The position numbers were made by a program, and so were the translations under genes. Shown here piece after piece: positions 21,213 to 29,653 of a stretch of DNA of 53,394 nucleotides. The notes under the pieces were generated by a model, which saw only the letters and a list, made by a program, of their open reading frames with translations, had not been told where the DNA came from and made no database searches. Each line of letters opens with the position of its first letter. Positions within the stretch are counted from its first letter, which is position 1. Origin of the DNA: JAWLHK01 sp041690355 [NCBI: bacterium] (lineage in GTDB: Bacteria; J088; JAWLBW01); the NCBI GenBank assembly GCA_041690355.1, contig JAWLHK010000016.1:43704-97097 (forward strand), read 5' to 3'.

Positions 21213-21647
21213 TCACACCTCGTCCGTTTCGAGCGGAAAAGCATACAGCGAAGGATCGGTGACGACGGCGCAGCTGTTGTCGGTTTCCCAGACCATGGCG
21301 CGCGTGACGCGGACCCGTTCGTCGCGGATGCGTTGGTCGACCTCTTCGAAGATGTAGCGGCAGATGTTCTCGGCCGTCGGATTCAGATCGTCGAAGGGGC
21401 TGATCTCGTTGAGGTAGGTGTGATCGAAGCGATCGCAGACCTCGTTGAGCGCATCCTTGAGCACCTTGAAGTCAATGACCATGCCCACGCCATTGAGCTC
21501 GTAAGCCCCGACGTACAGGCGCACGCGCCAGTTGTGGCCGTGCAGATTCTCGCACGGGCCCTTGTAATCCCGCAGGCGGTGAGCGCCGGAAATGCGGGCT
21601 TCCTTGAAGACTTCGTACAGATATGGCTGGCGGCGAAGCTTGGTCAT
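21213..21647 (-). CDS. queD: 6-carboxytetrahydropterin synthase QueD / 6-pyruvoyltetrahydropterin synthase family
   Basis: A 144-residue T-fold enzyme, probably for the queuosine/7-deazapurine pathway. Zinc ligands are visible as His23 (GAHRL) and His36/His38 in CENLHGHNW, whose Cys32 is the catalytic residue. GMVIDFKVLK and FDHTYLNE are typical, and PTAENICRYIFE is the conserved pterin-binding helix. A TAGCAT box (21664-21659) stands 11 nt before the ATG and no Shine-Dalgarno is visible. The gene is followed directly by the PilZ gene. Confidence 0.92.
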   Translation of the reverse strand: MTKLRRQPYLYEVFKEARISGAHRLRDYKGPCENLHGHNWRVRLYVGAYELNGVGMVIDFKVLKDALNEVCDRFDHTYLNEISPFDDLNPTAENICRYIFEEVDQRIRDERVRVTRAMVWETDNSCAVVTDPSLYAFPLETDEV

Positions 21648-21704
21648 CGTAACCGTACATGCTACCAGTTTTTCACGTCACGCCGCCAGCAGACGCGTAA
21701 ACGG

Positions 21705-22367
21705 TCAACGGGTGGCAATCAGCTTTTCGAGTTCGGCCAGCGACGCGTGCACGGCCGCGGCGCCGACCCGGCCGAAGGCGGCCGCGGGGGTGTGCCCCGT
21801 CGTCAGGGCGATGAACGGCATGCCGGCGGCCGCGGCCGCCAAGGCGTCGAGTTCGCTGTCGCCCACGTAAAGCGCCTCTTCCGGCCGCACGTCGATCCGC
21901 TCCAGGGCGTGCAGGAGCATGTCCGGGGCCGGCTTGGGGGCAATCCCCTCCCCTTCGCCGACGATCACGTCCAGCGGCCAGCCTTTGCGTTCGAGCAGTT
22001 CGCGCACGGCCTGGGCGCGCTTGTTCGACACGACCCCCGTGCGGATGCCCCGCGCATGCAGGCCGTCGAGCAGGCGGGCCGATTCGGGAAAGGGGGGCGA
22101 GATGTCGTGCATCGTGCGCTCGTAGATTGCGCGGTATCCGAGCACGGCCTCTTCGACGCGCTCGGCGGGGAGATAGCGCGCGAAGCAGTCGGCGAGCGGA
22201 ATGCCGATGAGGGCGCGCACCTCTTCATCGCTCACGTCGGGGCGGCCGAGGTCATCGAGGACTTTCCGGAAAAGGGCCGAGATCCCGGGCAGGCTGTCGA
22301 TGAGGGTGCCGTCCAGATCGAACAGGACGGCCTTCAGGGGCTGCGGTGGGACGAAGGGTGAATCCAT
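21705..22367 (-). CDS. HAD-superfamily phosphatase, phosphoglycolate phosphatase-like
   Basis: A 220-residue HAD hydrolase with a helical cap. Motif I is FDLDGTLIDS, motif II is TGVVSNKR, and motifs III/IV are GIAPKPAP and YVGDSELDALAA. The layout matches Gph/pyrophosphatase PpaX-like proteins; the substrate is not certain. ATG 22367 was chosen because a TACCAT -10-like box (22381-22376) is only 8 nt upstream and the upstream in-frame TTG lies inside it. It is on the same strand as queD and 57 bp from it. Confidence 0.9.
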   Translation of the reverse strand: MDSPFVPPQPLKAVLFDLDGTLIDSLPGISALFRKVLDDLGRPDVSDEEVRALIGIPLADCFARYLPAERVEEAVLGYRAIYERTMHDISPPFPESARLLDGLHARGIRTGVVSNKRAQAVRELLERKGWPLDVIVGEGEGIAPKPAPDMLLHALERIDVRPEEALYVGDSELDALAAAAAGMPFIALTTGHTPAAAFGRVGAAAVHASLAELEKLIATR

Positions 22368-22390
22368 GGTTCCGCATGGTAACAAAGGGC

Positions 22391-22455
22391 GTGACGAGTT
22401 ACGAGTGACGAATTACGGGGAATTGACGATTTACAATTGACGATTGACGATTTGC
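22391..22455. repeat. Short AT-richer degenerate direct repeats
   Basis: The stretch contains GTGACGAGTTACGA, GTGACGAATTACG, then AATTGACGATTTAC, AATTGACGATTGACGATTT: two families of short near-identical units in tandem. The base composition is clearly lower in GC than the surroundings. It lies between the HAD gene and the stress-like operon, in a 290-bp gap that otherwise holds no gene I can support. Confidence 0.6.
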
Positions 22456-22657
22456 CGGCAAGGACCTTCCGTCAAGCTTCTACCTTGTGCCGTTCGTCCG
22501 AGCCTTATCGACAGCGCCCGCCTCCAGAGCCGCAACTGTCGCCCGGGCGGTGCCCGTCACGCATGATGGCCGCATGCGGATTCGGAAGGGACTCCCGCCG
22601 GACACCCCTGTTCCCAGTTTTTCCGCATCATTTCATTCCACGCCAGCGGAGGCAGCC

Positions 22658-23128
22658 ATGGCTGAAGCGAATGCCACACCGTCCCTCGAAGAACGACGCC
22701 GCCAGCGCCAGGAAACGCGCCAGCGCCAGACCTACCTGACCTTTCTCAATTCCGTCTCTGAAAGCGCGCGGCTGAGCGGCGACGAAGGGCGCGATCGGGC
22801 AGAGCGCGCAGCCTCTTCGGTACTCTGCGCGCTCGAGCAGCGCATCACCGTCGAGGAGTCTGACGACCTGAACGCTCAGCTGCCGCGCAAGCTCCAGGAG
22901 CTGCTCCACCGGTGCGAACGGCATGAAGGCTCGCGTCCCGAGCGCTTCGGCCTGCAGGAATTTCTTCAGATGGTCGCCGATGATCTCGAGACCAACGTCA
23001 ACGAGGCCGAATCGCTGACGCGGGCCGTCTTCGAAGCCGTGCGTGTGCAGATCACCGAGGGCGAGGCCGACGACGTCGCCAGCCAGCTTCCCGCAGACCT
23101 GCAGGCGCTCTGGCGCCGCCCCGCGTGA
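22658..23128 (+). CDS. DUF2267 domain protein
   Basis: A 156-residue soluble protein with two DUF2267-type helical repeats. YLTFLNSVSESARLSGDEGRDRAERAASSVLCALEQRI pairs with the second unit FLQMVADDLETNVNEAESLTRAVFEAVRVQI; both end in a LPxxLQ(E/A)L segment (QLPRKLQELL, QLPADLQALW). The biochemical role of the family is unknown; neighbours often suggest stress response. ATG 22658 follows GGAGG with good spacing. Its stop overlaps the GTG of the SDR gene. Confidence 0.82.
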   Translation: MAEANATPSLEERRRQRQETRQRQTYLTFLNSVSESARLSGDEGRDRAERAASSVLCALEQRITVEESDDLNAQLPRKLQELLHRCERHEGSRPERFGLQEFLQMVADDLETNVNEAESLTRAVFEAVRVQITEGEADDVASQLPADLQALWRRPA

Positions 23129-23889
23129 GCTACCGCATGGCGCGACTCGAGGGCAAACGGGCGATCATCACCGGCGGCGACAGCGGCATCGGGCGAGCCG
23201 TTGCCCTCGCCTACGCGCGCGAAGGGGCCGACGTATCGATCGTCTACCACACGGATCGCGACGGGGCCGAAGAGACCTGCAGGCTGGCAGGCGAAACCGG
23301 CCGCCGGTGTCTCGCCCTGCAGGCCGACGTCGCCGATGAAGCGCAGGTGCGAAATCTCTACGAACGCACGGCGGCCGAGCTGGGGGGCGTCGACATTCTC
23401 GTCAACAACGCGGCCGTCGAGCAGCGCGGCAAGTGGGAGGAATTCGAGCTGGCCGATTTCGAACGCATTCTGCGCACGAACCTCGTCGGCTACTTTCTCA
23501 TGGTTCGCGAGGGACTGCGCGGGAACTACCTGCGCGAAGGAGCCCGCATCATCAACACCGGCTCGATTCAGGGGCTCGAGGGGAGCGCCACCGACCCGGC
23601 CTATGCCACGACCAAAGGGGGCATTCACGCGATGACGAAGAGCCTGGCGAAGTACCTTGTCGATCGCGGCATCCTCGTCAACGCCGTCGCGCCGGGGCCG
23701 GTCGATACGCCGATGCTGCGCGACCAGACGCCGCAGGCCCTCGAGAATCAGGGGGGCGACAAGTATCCGCTCGGCGTTGCCCGGCCCGAACAGATAGCGC
23801 CGAGCTACGTTTTTCTGGCCTCGAACGATGCCAGCTACATGAGCGGTGAGGTGATCGCCCTCACCGGAGGAAAGGTAACCGCCTGGTAA
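23125..23889 (+). CDS. SDR-family oxidoreductase
   Basis: A 254-residue short-chain dehydrogenase. The cofactor loop TGGDSGIG is at 16-23, NNAA follows mid-protein, and the catalytic residues are Ser147, Tyr160 and Lys164 (YATTK). The TGGDSGIGRAVA form and the terminal LTGGKVTAW match stress-associated SDRs such as YhdF/YghA-like enzymes. The substrate is not known. It starts with GTG in a GTGA overlap with the DUF2267 gene, so translation is coupled. Confidence 0.9.
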   Translation: MSYRMARLEGKRAIITGGDSGIGRAVALAYAREGADVSIVYHTDRDGAEETCRLAGETGRRCLALQADVADEAQVRNLYERTAAELGGVDILVNNAAVEQRGKWEEFELADFERILRTNLVGYFLMVREGLRGNYLREGARIINTGSIQGLEGSATDPAYATTKGGIHAMTKSLAKYLVDRGILVNAVAPGPVDTPMLRDQTPQALENQGGDKYPLGVARPEQIAPSYVFLASNDASYMSGEVIALTGGKVTAW

Positions 23890-23907
23890 GGAACGGAGAA
23901 TGGAGTC

Positions 23908-24189
23908 ATGCCCGAGAAGAAAACCATCGAACGCGCACGCCACAAACAGGAGGCGGGAGACAGCCCCAGCACTGTAGCGGGCGAATTCGTGCGCGAAGAG
24001 ATGGAGCACATCAAAGAGGGGAAACACGGCGCGAAGAATGCGCGGCAGGCCGTCGCCATCGGCCTGCAGAAGGCGCGGCGGGCCGGCGTCGACCTGCCCC
24101 CGCCCCGCAAGGGCAAGGCGAAGGAGACCACGCGGCGGAGCGCCGAACGGGCGTATCGCAAGGGGCAGGAAACGGGCCCGCTCAAGTAG
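23908..24189 (+). CDS. Small basic DUF6496-type protein
   Basis: A 93-residue, lysine- and arginine-rich protein. KTIERARHKQEAG, AGEFVREEMEHIKEGKHGAKNARQAVAIGLQKARRAGV and a basic tail are typical of the DUF6496 family. Its composition suggests nucleic-acid binding, which is inference. GGAG precedes the ATG. It sits between the SDR and cupin genes on the same strand. Confidence 0.85.
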   Translation: MPEKKTIERARHKQEAGDSPSTVAGEFVREEMEHIKEGKHGAKNARQAVAIGLQKARRAGVDLPPPRKGKAKETTRRSAERAYRKGQETGPLK

Positions 24190-24201
24190 AGAGGAAAGCA
24201 C

Positions 24202-24621
24202 ATGCGCGAGCAGTCAGCGAGCAGTGAACGGGATCGCGATCGGGATGAGCGGCTGAGCGAAAGCCCTCAGGTGTTCAGGGTCATCGACCAGATCGGGCGC
24301 CTGCGCACCGATTCGAGCTATCTCGAGACCGGCAAATCGTCCATCATTCTCGCCCGCAAGGGGCACCTCCGGGTCGTGCTGACGACCCTGGCTCAGGGGC
24401 GCGAGATGGAGCCGCACCATACCGGCGGCCCTTTCACGCTTCAGGTGGTCGAGGGGAGCATTCAGGTCGATTGGGGCGATTCAGAGTCGACACTCCTGCG
24501 CGAGCAGGATCTGCTGACCTTTCCGGGTCAGGTCGAACACTCGATTGTGGCGACCGAAGACACGGCGTTTCTCATCGTGCTCGATCAGCCGACCGAGCCG
24601 ACGGTAGAAATTCCCCACTGA
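24202..24621 (+). CDS. Cupin domain protein
   Basis: A 139-residue protein with a single cupin barrel. The first 20 residues are charged and probably disordered (SSERDRDRDER). Conserved-barrel segments are GREMEPHHTGGPFTLQVVEGSIQVDW (with His-His as possible metal ligands) and LLTFPGQVEHSIVATEDTAFLIVL. Its catalytic or sensory role is unknown. It follows DUF6496 by 12 bp with a GAGAGGAAAG Shine-Dalgarno region and ends the four-gene operon. Confidence 0.85.
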   Translation: MREQSASSERDRDRDERLSESPQVFRVIDQIGRLRTDSSYLETGKSSIILARKGHLRVVLTTLAQGREMEPHHTGGPFTLQVVEGSIQVDWGDSESTLLREQDLLTFPGQVEHSIVATEDTAFLIVLDQPTEPTVEIPH

Positions 24622-24657
24622 CGCCCGCGAGGGTCCGAAAGCGGAGGCCGAGCGGAG

Positions 24658-27333
24658 TCAACGGGGAACGAACACCCAGCGCGACTTCGCGTTGGCCTCG
24701 ACATCCTTGTCGTAAAACCGGTAGGGCACCCGCTGATTCGTAATCCAGCCACCGTACTGGTCGTCGTAGTGCGGGGAATTCCGATCAGCGACCTGTCCCC
24801 CCGGAATCTGCGACCAGCTTTCGACGGCCCCCTTCTTCATCTCGACGACCATGCGGATCTGCGAACCCGCGCCCTGCACGTAGTCGCCGTTGAAGTTGGC
24901 GACGTCGACGGTGTGCTGGGTTCCGTCGTTGGCCACCGGACCCAGCGGCTCCATGCTCTGCCCCGTCACCATGCCGACCAGGTCGGCAGACTGGGCCACG
25001 TGGATTTTTCCCCACTGCCACTGCGACATGTCGGTCGTGTCGAAAACATCATCGAGCCGGGCGAGGGTTTCGTCGAGAGCGAGAAGAATGATATCCGCGG
25101 CCGTTTCGACCGGAACCGTGCGGACGTCGTCGAACCAGACTGCGTAGTCGGGATTCTCGAGCGCCTTGAGCATGAATTTGAGAATGGTCTGGCTCCCGGG
25201 ACGCAGATGCGACGCATCGGCGGCTTCGTACTCGTCTTCGAGAATCTTCGGCGCCAGGATGCGCTGAAGCGTGAAGTAGATCGAGGTGCCGATCGCTTCG
25301 GTCTTCTCCTCGGCCGTCGGCTCGTCGGTTCGAAACTCGCTCTTCACCCCCGTCGGCGAACCGAACTTGTAGATCTTCAGATAATCGATCGCTTCCTGAC
25401 GGCGCCCGGCCAGCGTCGACGCGGTCACGGCTTCGAGCGCGGCGAGAATGCGCGGAACGGCCCGCTCGGCCTCCATGCTGAACGTATCGTCCTGGATGCG
25501 AATCATGTCTTCGAGGGTGAGCGGGTGATCGGCGCTGAACTCCTCGATGAGCCGGCTGATGCGCGCCACGCGGAAGCCCAGATCCTGCCAGTACCAGTAA
25601 TACTGCGGATCGTTGAACGGATCGTTGTCGAGCGTCGTGCCCACGATGTCATTGTTGGCGGTGACGATGTAGCCCTTGGCGGGGTTCTTCGCCTGCACGA
25701 GGTCTTCGTCTTCGAGCCAGCCATCCCACTCGAAACCGCCCGCGCCCGGCAGCGGTGCGTCGGGAAAGTGAACCACGCCGCCGGCCTTCTGCTCTTTCTG
25801 CAGCCACGGACGAACGGGCACGAGCGCGTGGCCGAAGTAGCCGATGTTGCCGTCGACGTCGGCGCCGACGAAACTCTGCGCGCCCACGTCGAACCAGGCG
25901 ACGGCGCGGAAAAAGTCGTCCATACTCGCCGCCGAAAGCAGGCCGAAGAACGCGCGGAAGTCGGTGGTCTGCTCGGCTCCCGTCCAGCGCATGGTGATCA
26001 GGTCGGCATCCTTGCCGGAGAGCGCTTCCTCACCGGAAACGACCGGTCCGTGGTGCGGCACGTAGGGCATGCGCACGACCTCTTCGCGGGCGTTCTCGCC
26101 GGTACCGAACACAAACGTCTGTTCCGACCAGGCCACGGGGACGGTCGAGCCGTTGAACTTGACGGCATCGGTTCCGCTCAGTTCCTCCCGATACAGATCG
26201 GTCACGTCATAGCCGAGCGTGGTGACGCCCCACGCGACGTTCTCGTTGTGCCCGGCCAGCAGCCCGGGAATTCCCGGAAAGGTGACGCCAATGGTGTTCC
26301 AGTTGCCGCCGCCGAAGCGCGTCGTATTCACATGCGTGTGATAGAACAGGGGCGGGTTCAGCAGCGTCAGATGGGGATCGTTCGCCAGCATCGCGTTGCC
26401 GCCCGTGAGCGACGGGCCGACGACCCAGTTATTGCTTCCCGGAATGTCGCCCTTCAGGTACTCGCGTCCGCCGTAGCGCCACTCCTTGATCTGCCCGCGC
26501 AGATGCGTGCGGAACTGGCGGAGCTCTGCCGGCGTCGGTTCGTCGAAGCGCAGCAGGTCGGTCAGGCCCTTGAAGGGGGCTTCGGTCGTAAAGAAGTCGT
26601 CGACGCTGAGCGTGGGGTCGGCGGGCTCGAACAGCCAGGTCTTTTCGAAGAGTTCAGGGTCGAGTTCGTCGCGCAGCCGCGCCCCCTTCAGTTCGTCGCC
26701 GAGCGTTCCCGCCAGATTCCACTGCTGAAAACGGCCGATGGCGAAGGTATCGCCCGCGGTCCACTCCGGTACGTCGGCGAAGAAGACCTGCTGGCTCTTG
26801 AGAAACGGATTGCCGTCATACTCGGCGGGCGGCTTCACGCCGTTGCGCCCGGCCTTCGCGTCCGCAAGCCACGTATTGATGCCGTCGGTATAGCGCAGAA
26901 TGAGCGCCTGCTCATCGGGCTCCAGGGCTGCGAGCTGCTCGTCGAAGATCATCGTGCCGCGGCCGGTCATCATGATCCGGCGCATCTCGAGGTCGGCTTC
27001 GAGCGTGCTCTCGGCGTCGAGGCGGCCGAACAGCTCCGAGACACGGCCGGTCGAAACGCGGCGCAGCAGGTCCATCTGGAAAAAGCGGTCGCGGGCCGAG
27101 ACGTAGCCCTGCACGAAGGCGGCGTCGTGCTCATGGGTCGCGTAGATGTGCGGAACCCCCTGGTCGTCGACGAGGATTTCAACCCGATCCCGAAGCGCAG
27201 ACGCGGTCACGGTCTGTTCGGCGGCGATGGACGGGAAGAAAGGCTCGTGGACCCCGGCGGTCTCTTTTGCGTTGCAGCCGGCGGCGGCGGTCACGAGAAG
27301 GGCGGCGGCGGATACCCTGGCGAGGCGGTTCAT
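24658..27333 (-). CDS. Lipoprotein penicillin acylase-family amidase
   Basis: An 891-residue Ntn-hydrolase precursor. The signal peptide ends in AAAGC (lipid Cys20). The alpha part shows GVPHIYATHEHDAAFVQGYVSARDRFFQMDLLRR, which is diagnostic. Autocleavage should occur at Gly299-Ser300 (PGSNNWVVGP), leaving Ser300 as nucleophile; HGPV and DPHL are further family motifs. Homologues cleave penicillins or acyl-homoserine lactones, but the substrate here is unknown. It would be anchored in the periplasm. It is monocistronic with an extended -10 promoter. Confidence 0.92.
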   Translation of the reverse strand: MNRLARVSAAALLVTAAAGCNAKETAGVHEPFFPSIAAEQTVTASALRDRVEILVDDQGVPHIYATHEHDAAFVQGYVSARDRFFQMDLLRRVSTGRVSELFGRLDAESTLEADLEMRRIMMTGRGTMIFDEQLAALEPDEQALILRYTDGINTWLADAKAGRNGVKPPAEYDGNPFLKSQQVFFADVPEWTAGDTFAIGRFQQWNLAGTLGDELKGARLRDELDPELFEKTWLFEPADPTLSVDDFFTTEAPFKGLTDLLRFDEPTPAELRQFRTHLRGQIKEWRYGGREYLKGDIPGSNNWVVGPSLTGGNAMLANDPHLTLLNPPLFYHTHVNTTRFGGGNWNTIGVTFPGIPGLLAGHNENVAWGVTTLGYDVTDLYREELSGTDAVKFNGSTVPVAWSEQTFVFGTGENAREEVVRMPYVPHHGPVVSGEEALSGKDADLITMRWTGAEQTTDFRAFFGLLSAASMDDFFRAVAWFDVGAQSFVGADVDGNIGYFGHALVPVRPWLQKEQKAGGVVHFPDAPLPGAGGFEWDGWLEDEDLVQAKNPAKGYIVTANNDIVGTTLDNDPFNDPQYYWYWQDLGFRVARISRLIEEFSADHPLTLEDMIRIQDDTFSMEAERAVPRILAALEAVTASTLAGRRQEAIDYLKIYKFGSPTGVKSEFRTDEPTAEEKTEAIGTSIYFTLQRILAPKILEDEYEAADASHLRPGSQTILKFMLKALENPDYAVWFDDVRTVPVETAADIILLALDETLARLDDVFDTTDMSQWQWGKIHVAQSADLVGMVTGQSMEPLGPVANDGTQHTVDVANFNGDYVQGAGSQIRMVVEMKKGAVESWSQIPGGQVADRNSPHYDDQYGGWITNQRVPYRFYDKDVEANAKSRWVFVPR

Positions 27334-27367
27334 CGGCGTTTCTCCGGGTTGGCGCTAAAAGGCCAAT

Positions 27368-27376
27368 AGTATAGCA
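27368..27376 (-). promoter_or_regulatory. Extended -10 promoter of the penicillin acylase-family gene
   Basis: TGCTATACT on the minus strand (27376-27368): a TGn extension plus TATACT, about 35 nt before the ATG. No -35 hexamer is clear, as is usual for extended -10 promoters. Confidence 0.55.
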
Positions 27377-27461
27377 CACATAGAAGGCGCTCGGGTAGCC
27401 GCTCGCCAAGACGTGCCCATGCTAATCTGGAGCGGAACCCCATGGCCGAAACCCGAAGCGC

Positions 27462-28517
27462 ATGAACTCCGCGTGGCAGGAGGACTGGGAATTTTTCCGC
27501 CGCTTCGCGATCCTGGCCGTCTACATCCTCGTCCTCTATCTTCTCTACGTCCTGCGCGGGGTGCTCCTGCTCGGATTCCTGGGCATCCTGCTCGGGCTTC
27601 TCTGGCACGCGCTCGCCCTGGGCCTCGTGCGGCTCACGCGCGGCCGGATTCGGCATGCGCCGGCCGTAGGGCTCGTCGTCGCCGCCAGCCTTCTGCTCGT
27701 CGCCGGCCTGCTTCGCTTTACCGCCGAACCGGTGCTGCACCAGTTCCACTCGTTCATGGCGGCACTCCCCGGTCTCTTGAGCGCCACCTCGCGGCGTCTG
27801 GCGCCGCTTCTCGAGGCGGTACCCGGTGGGCCGCGCTGGGAGCCGGCGCAGATCGACACGGCCGCCCTGGCCACCCGCATCGTTTCGTCGGGGCTCGCGA
27901 TCGTGCGCAGCGGCGTCGTCGGGCTCGCCGAAGCGGGGGCCGCCGTCCTCATCGGGGTCTTTCTCGCCTGGACGCCCGAACGCTACCGCGACGCGCTGCT
28001 CGCCCTGCTGCCGCGGGAGCTGGCGCCAGGCGCCCGCCGCCTCATCGACGCCCTTACGCGCACGCTGCTGGCCTGGATGAAGGGCTCGGGCCTCGCCATG
28101 CTCGCCGTCGGCCTCATGGTCACCTTGATTCTGCGCATCGCCGGCCTCGAGTATTATCTGCTCTTCGGCATCATGGCCGGCGTCTTCAACATCGTGCCGT
28201 ACCTGGGCCCCGTTCTCGCCTTCATCGGCCCCTCGGTGATTGCCCTTTCGGTGTCGCCCGCGAAATTCGCCGCCATTCTGGTCGCCTACATCGTCGCCCA
28301 GAATCTCGAGAGCAACGTCATCGTGCCCTATTTCATGTCGCGCATGGCCTACATCCCGCCGGCCCTCACGATCTTCGGGCTCTACGCCATGGCCGAACTC
28401 TTCGGCTTTCTGGGCATTCTGCTGGCCGTACCGATTCTCGCCTGCCTGCTTACCCTCATCCGCTTCGCCTACGCCACCTGGAACGGCGGCGAAGCCGACA
28501 CGGTCGACCCGCAGTGA
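27462..28517 (+). CDS. AI-2E family transporter (first copy)
   Basis: A 351-residue membrane protein. Paired N-terminal transmembrane helices (FAILAVYILVLYLLYVL, GVLLLGFLGILLGLLW) lead to a central soluble segment and C-terminal helices with the conserved FNIVPYLGPVLAFIGP and ESNVIVPYFMSR motifs. Family members export small molecules (AI-2 in TqsA) or exchange ions; the cargo cannot be told. The ATG has a weak Shine-Dalgarno. Its stop overlaps the GTG of a second, diverged copy. Confidence 0.9.
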   Translation: MNSAWQEDWEFFRRFAILAVYILVLYLLYVLRGVLLLGFLGILLGLLWHALALGLVRLTRGRIRHAPAVGLVVAASLLLVAGLLRFTAEPVLHQFHSFMAALPGLLSATSRRLAPLLEAVPGGPRWEPAQIDTAALATRIVSSGLAIVRSGVVGLAEAGAAVLIGVFLAWTPERYRDALLALLPRELAPGARRLIDALTRTLLAWMKGSGLAMLAVGLMVTLILRIAGLEYYLLFGIMAGVFNIVPYLGPVLAFIGPSVIALSVSPAKFAAILVAYIVAQNLESNVIVPYFMSRMAYIPPALTIFGLYAMAELFGFLGILLAVPILACLLTLIRFAYATWNGGEADTVDPQ

Positions 28518-29590
28518 GCGCCCTCGATACCCATCGCTTTCTGCTGCGCCTGTTCGGGCTCACGGTGATCGCCGGTGCGGTGACCGCAGCGTGGCTTCTG
28601 GTCGAGCTGTTTGCCCTGACTTTTCTGGCCGTCGTCATGGCTGTGTTCTGGAGCGATGCGGCAGCGCGCCTGCGCCGGCCCGGCCGCCTGCGGATCGTCC
28701 CGCGCTGGATGACAGTCTTCTTTGTCGTCTTCGCAAGCATGGCCTTCACCGCCGCCCTCTTCGTGCTTCTGCTCGGGCCCGCTGTGATGCAGGCCCGGCA
28801 GTTCGCCTCGCTGCTCCCCACGTTTCTTCGTGATCTCTGGATGCGGGTGCAGCCCGAGCTGCGCAGTCTGCCCGGTATGGCTGAGTTCGACCCCGCGGCC
28901 ATACAGCTCGACACGGTCACGCGGGAGTTTTTCACGTCAGGCCTGGGGGTCGTGACCACGGGGGTCAGCTGGAGCCTGATGGGCGTCACCCTGTTCTTTG
29001 TCGCTCTCTTTCTGGCGCTCGAACCCGAACGGTACCGCGACGGGCTTGTTGCGCTGCTGCCGCAGCCCCGGCAGCGAAAGGCGGCGCAGATGCTCGCGCG
29101 CGCACAACGCGGCCTGCTGACGTGGACGCATCAGACCGCGCTGCGGCTCGCCGTCACCGGCACGCTGTTCACGGCGATCCTCCTGCTGCTCGGCTTCGAG
29201 TTCGCGCTGTTCTTCGGGCTCGCGGCGGCCGTGCTCCAGATCGTGCCGTTTCTGGGTCCCCTCCTGGGCCTTGTCGGGCCGCTCGTGACCGCGCTGGCGG
29301 TCGCTCCGGGCCGCGCGCTGCCGGTTACCATGCTCTACCTTCTGATTCTCGGCCTGCAGGACCGCCTGCTGATCCCCCGCGTGCTGCGCTGGCATCTGAA
29401 CCTGCCCGCGCCGCTGCTGCTCATCCTCATCATCGGCATGGCGCGCATCCTGGGCGTTCTCGGCGTGCTGCTCGCCGCGCCGGCCCTGACGGCGGCGCTA
29501 CTGCTTCTCGAGACCGGTCTGGGGCCGCGCTGGACCCTGCGCGTGCTCGAGCCGGCGCGCGCGCCCGCACCGGCCGCAGACCAGGATTGA
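28514..29590 (+). CDS. AI-2E family transporter (second copy)
   Basis: A 358-residue paralogue of the previous gene, with the same layout: two N-terminal transmembrane helices, a soluble linker (LPTFLRDLWMRVQPELRSLPG), then a helical bundle with LQIVPFLGPLLGLVGP and DRLLIPRVLRW. The GTG at 28514 forms a GTGA overlap with the first stop, so the two proteins are coupled and may act as a heteromer. The C terminus is proline- and alanine-rich. It converges on topA. Confidence 0.88.
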   Translation: MSALDTHRFLLRLFGLTVIAGAVTAAWLLVELFALTFLAVVMAVFWSDAAARLRRPGRLRIVPRWMTVFFVVFASMAFTAALFVLLLGPAVMQARQFASLLPTFLRDLWMRVQPELRSLPGMAEFDPAAIQLDTVTREFFTSGLGVVTTGVSWSLMGVTLFFVALFLALEPERYRDGLVALLPQPRQRKAAQMLARAQRGLLTWTHQTALRLAVTGTLFTAILLLLGFEFALFFGLAAAVLQIVPFLGPLLGLVGPLVTALAVAPGRALPVTMLYLLILGLQDRLLIPRVLRWHLNLPAPLLLILIIGMARILGVLGVLLAAPALTAALLLLETGLGPRWTLRVLEPARAPAPAADQD

Positions 29591-29599
29591 AACAGACGG

Positions 29600-29632
29600 A
29601 AAAACAAAGGGCCGCCCTTGCGGGGCGGCCCT
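29600..29632 (-). terminator. Rho-independent terminator of dprA-topA
   Basis: AGGGCCGCCC and GGGCGGCCCT (29608-29617 with 29623-29632) form a 10-bp stem with a 5-nt loop. On the minus strand it is followed by TTGTTTTT. It lies about 20 bp past the topA stop. Confidence 0.85.
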
Positions 29633-29653
29633 GGAATTTCGAAGGGGAAGCCG

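Noticed and set aside
27413-28513. 5' extension of the second AI-2E gene across the first one
   Set aside because: The first 365 residues of this frame are Arg/Ala/Pro-rich and overlap a proper AI-2E gene in another frame. A GTG at 28514 gives a normal start.
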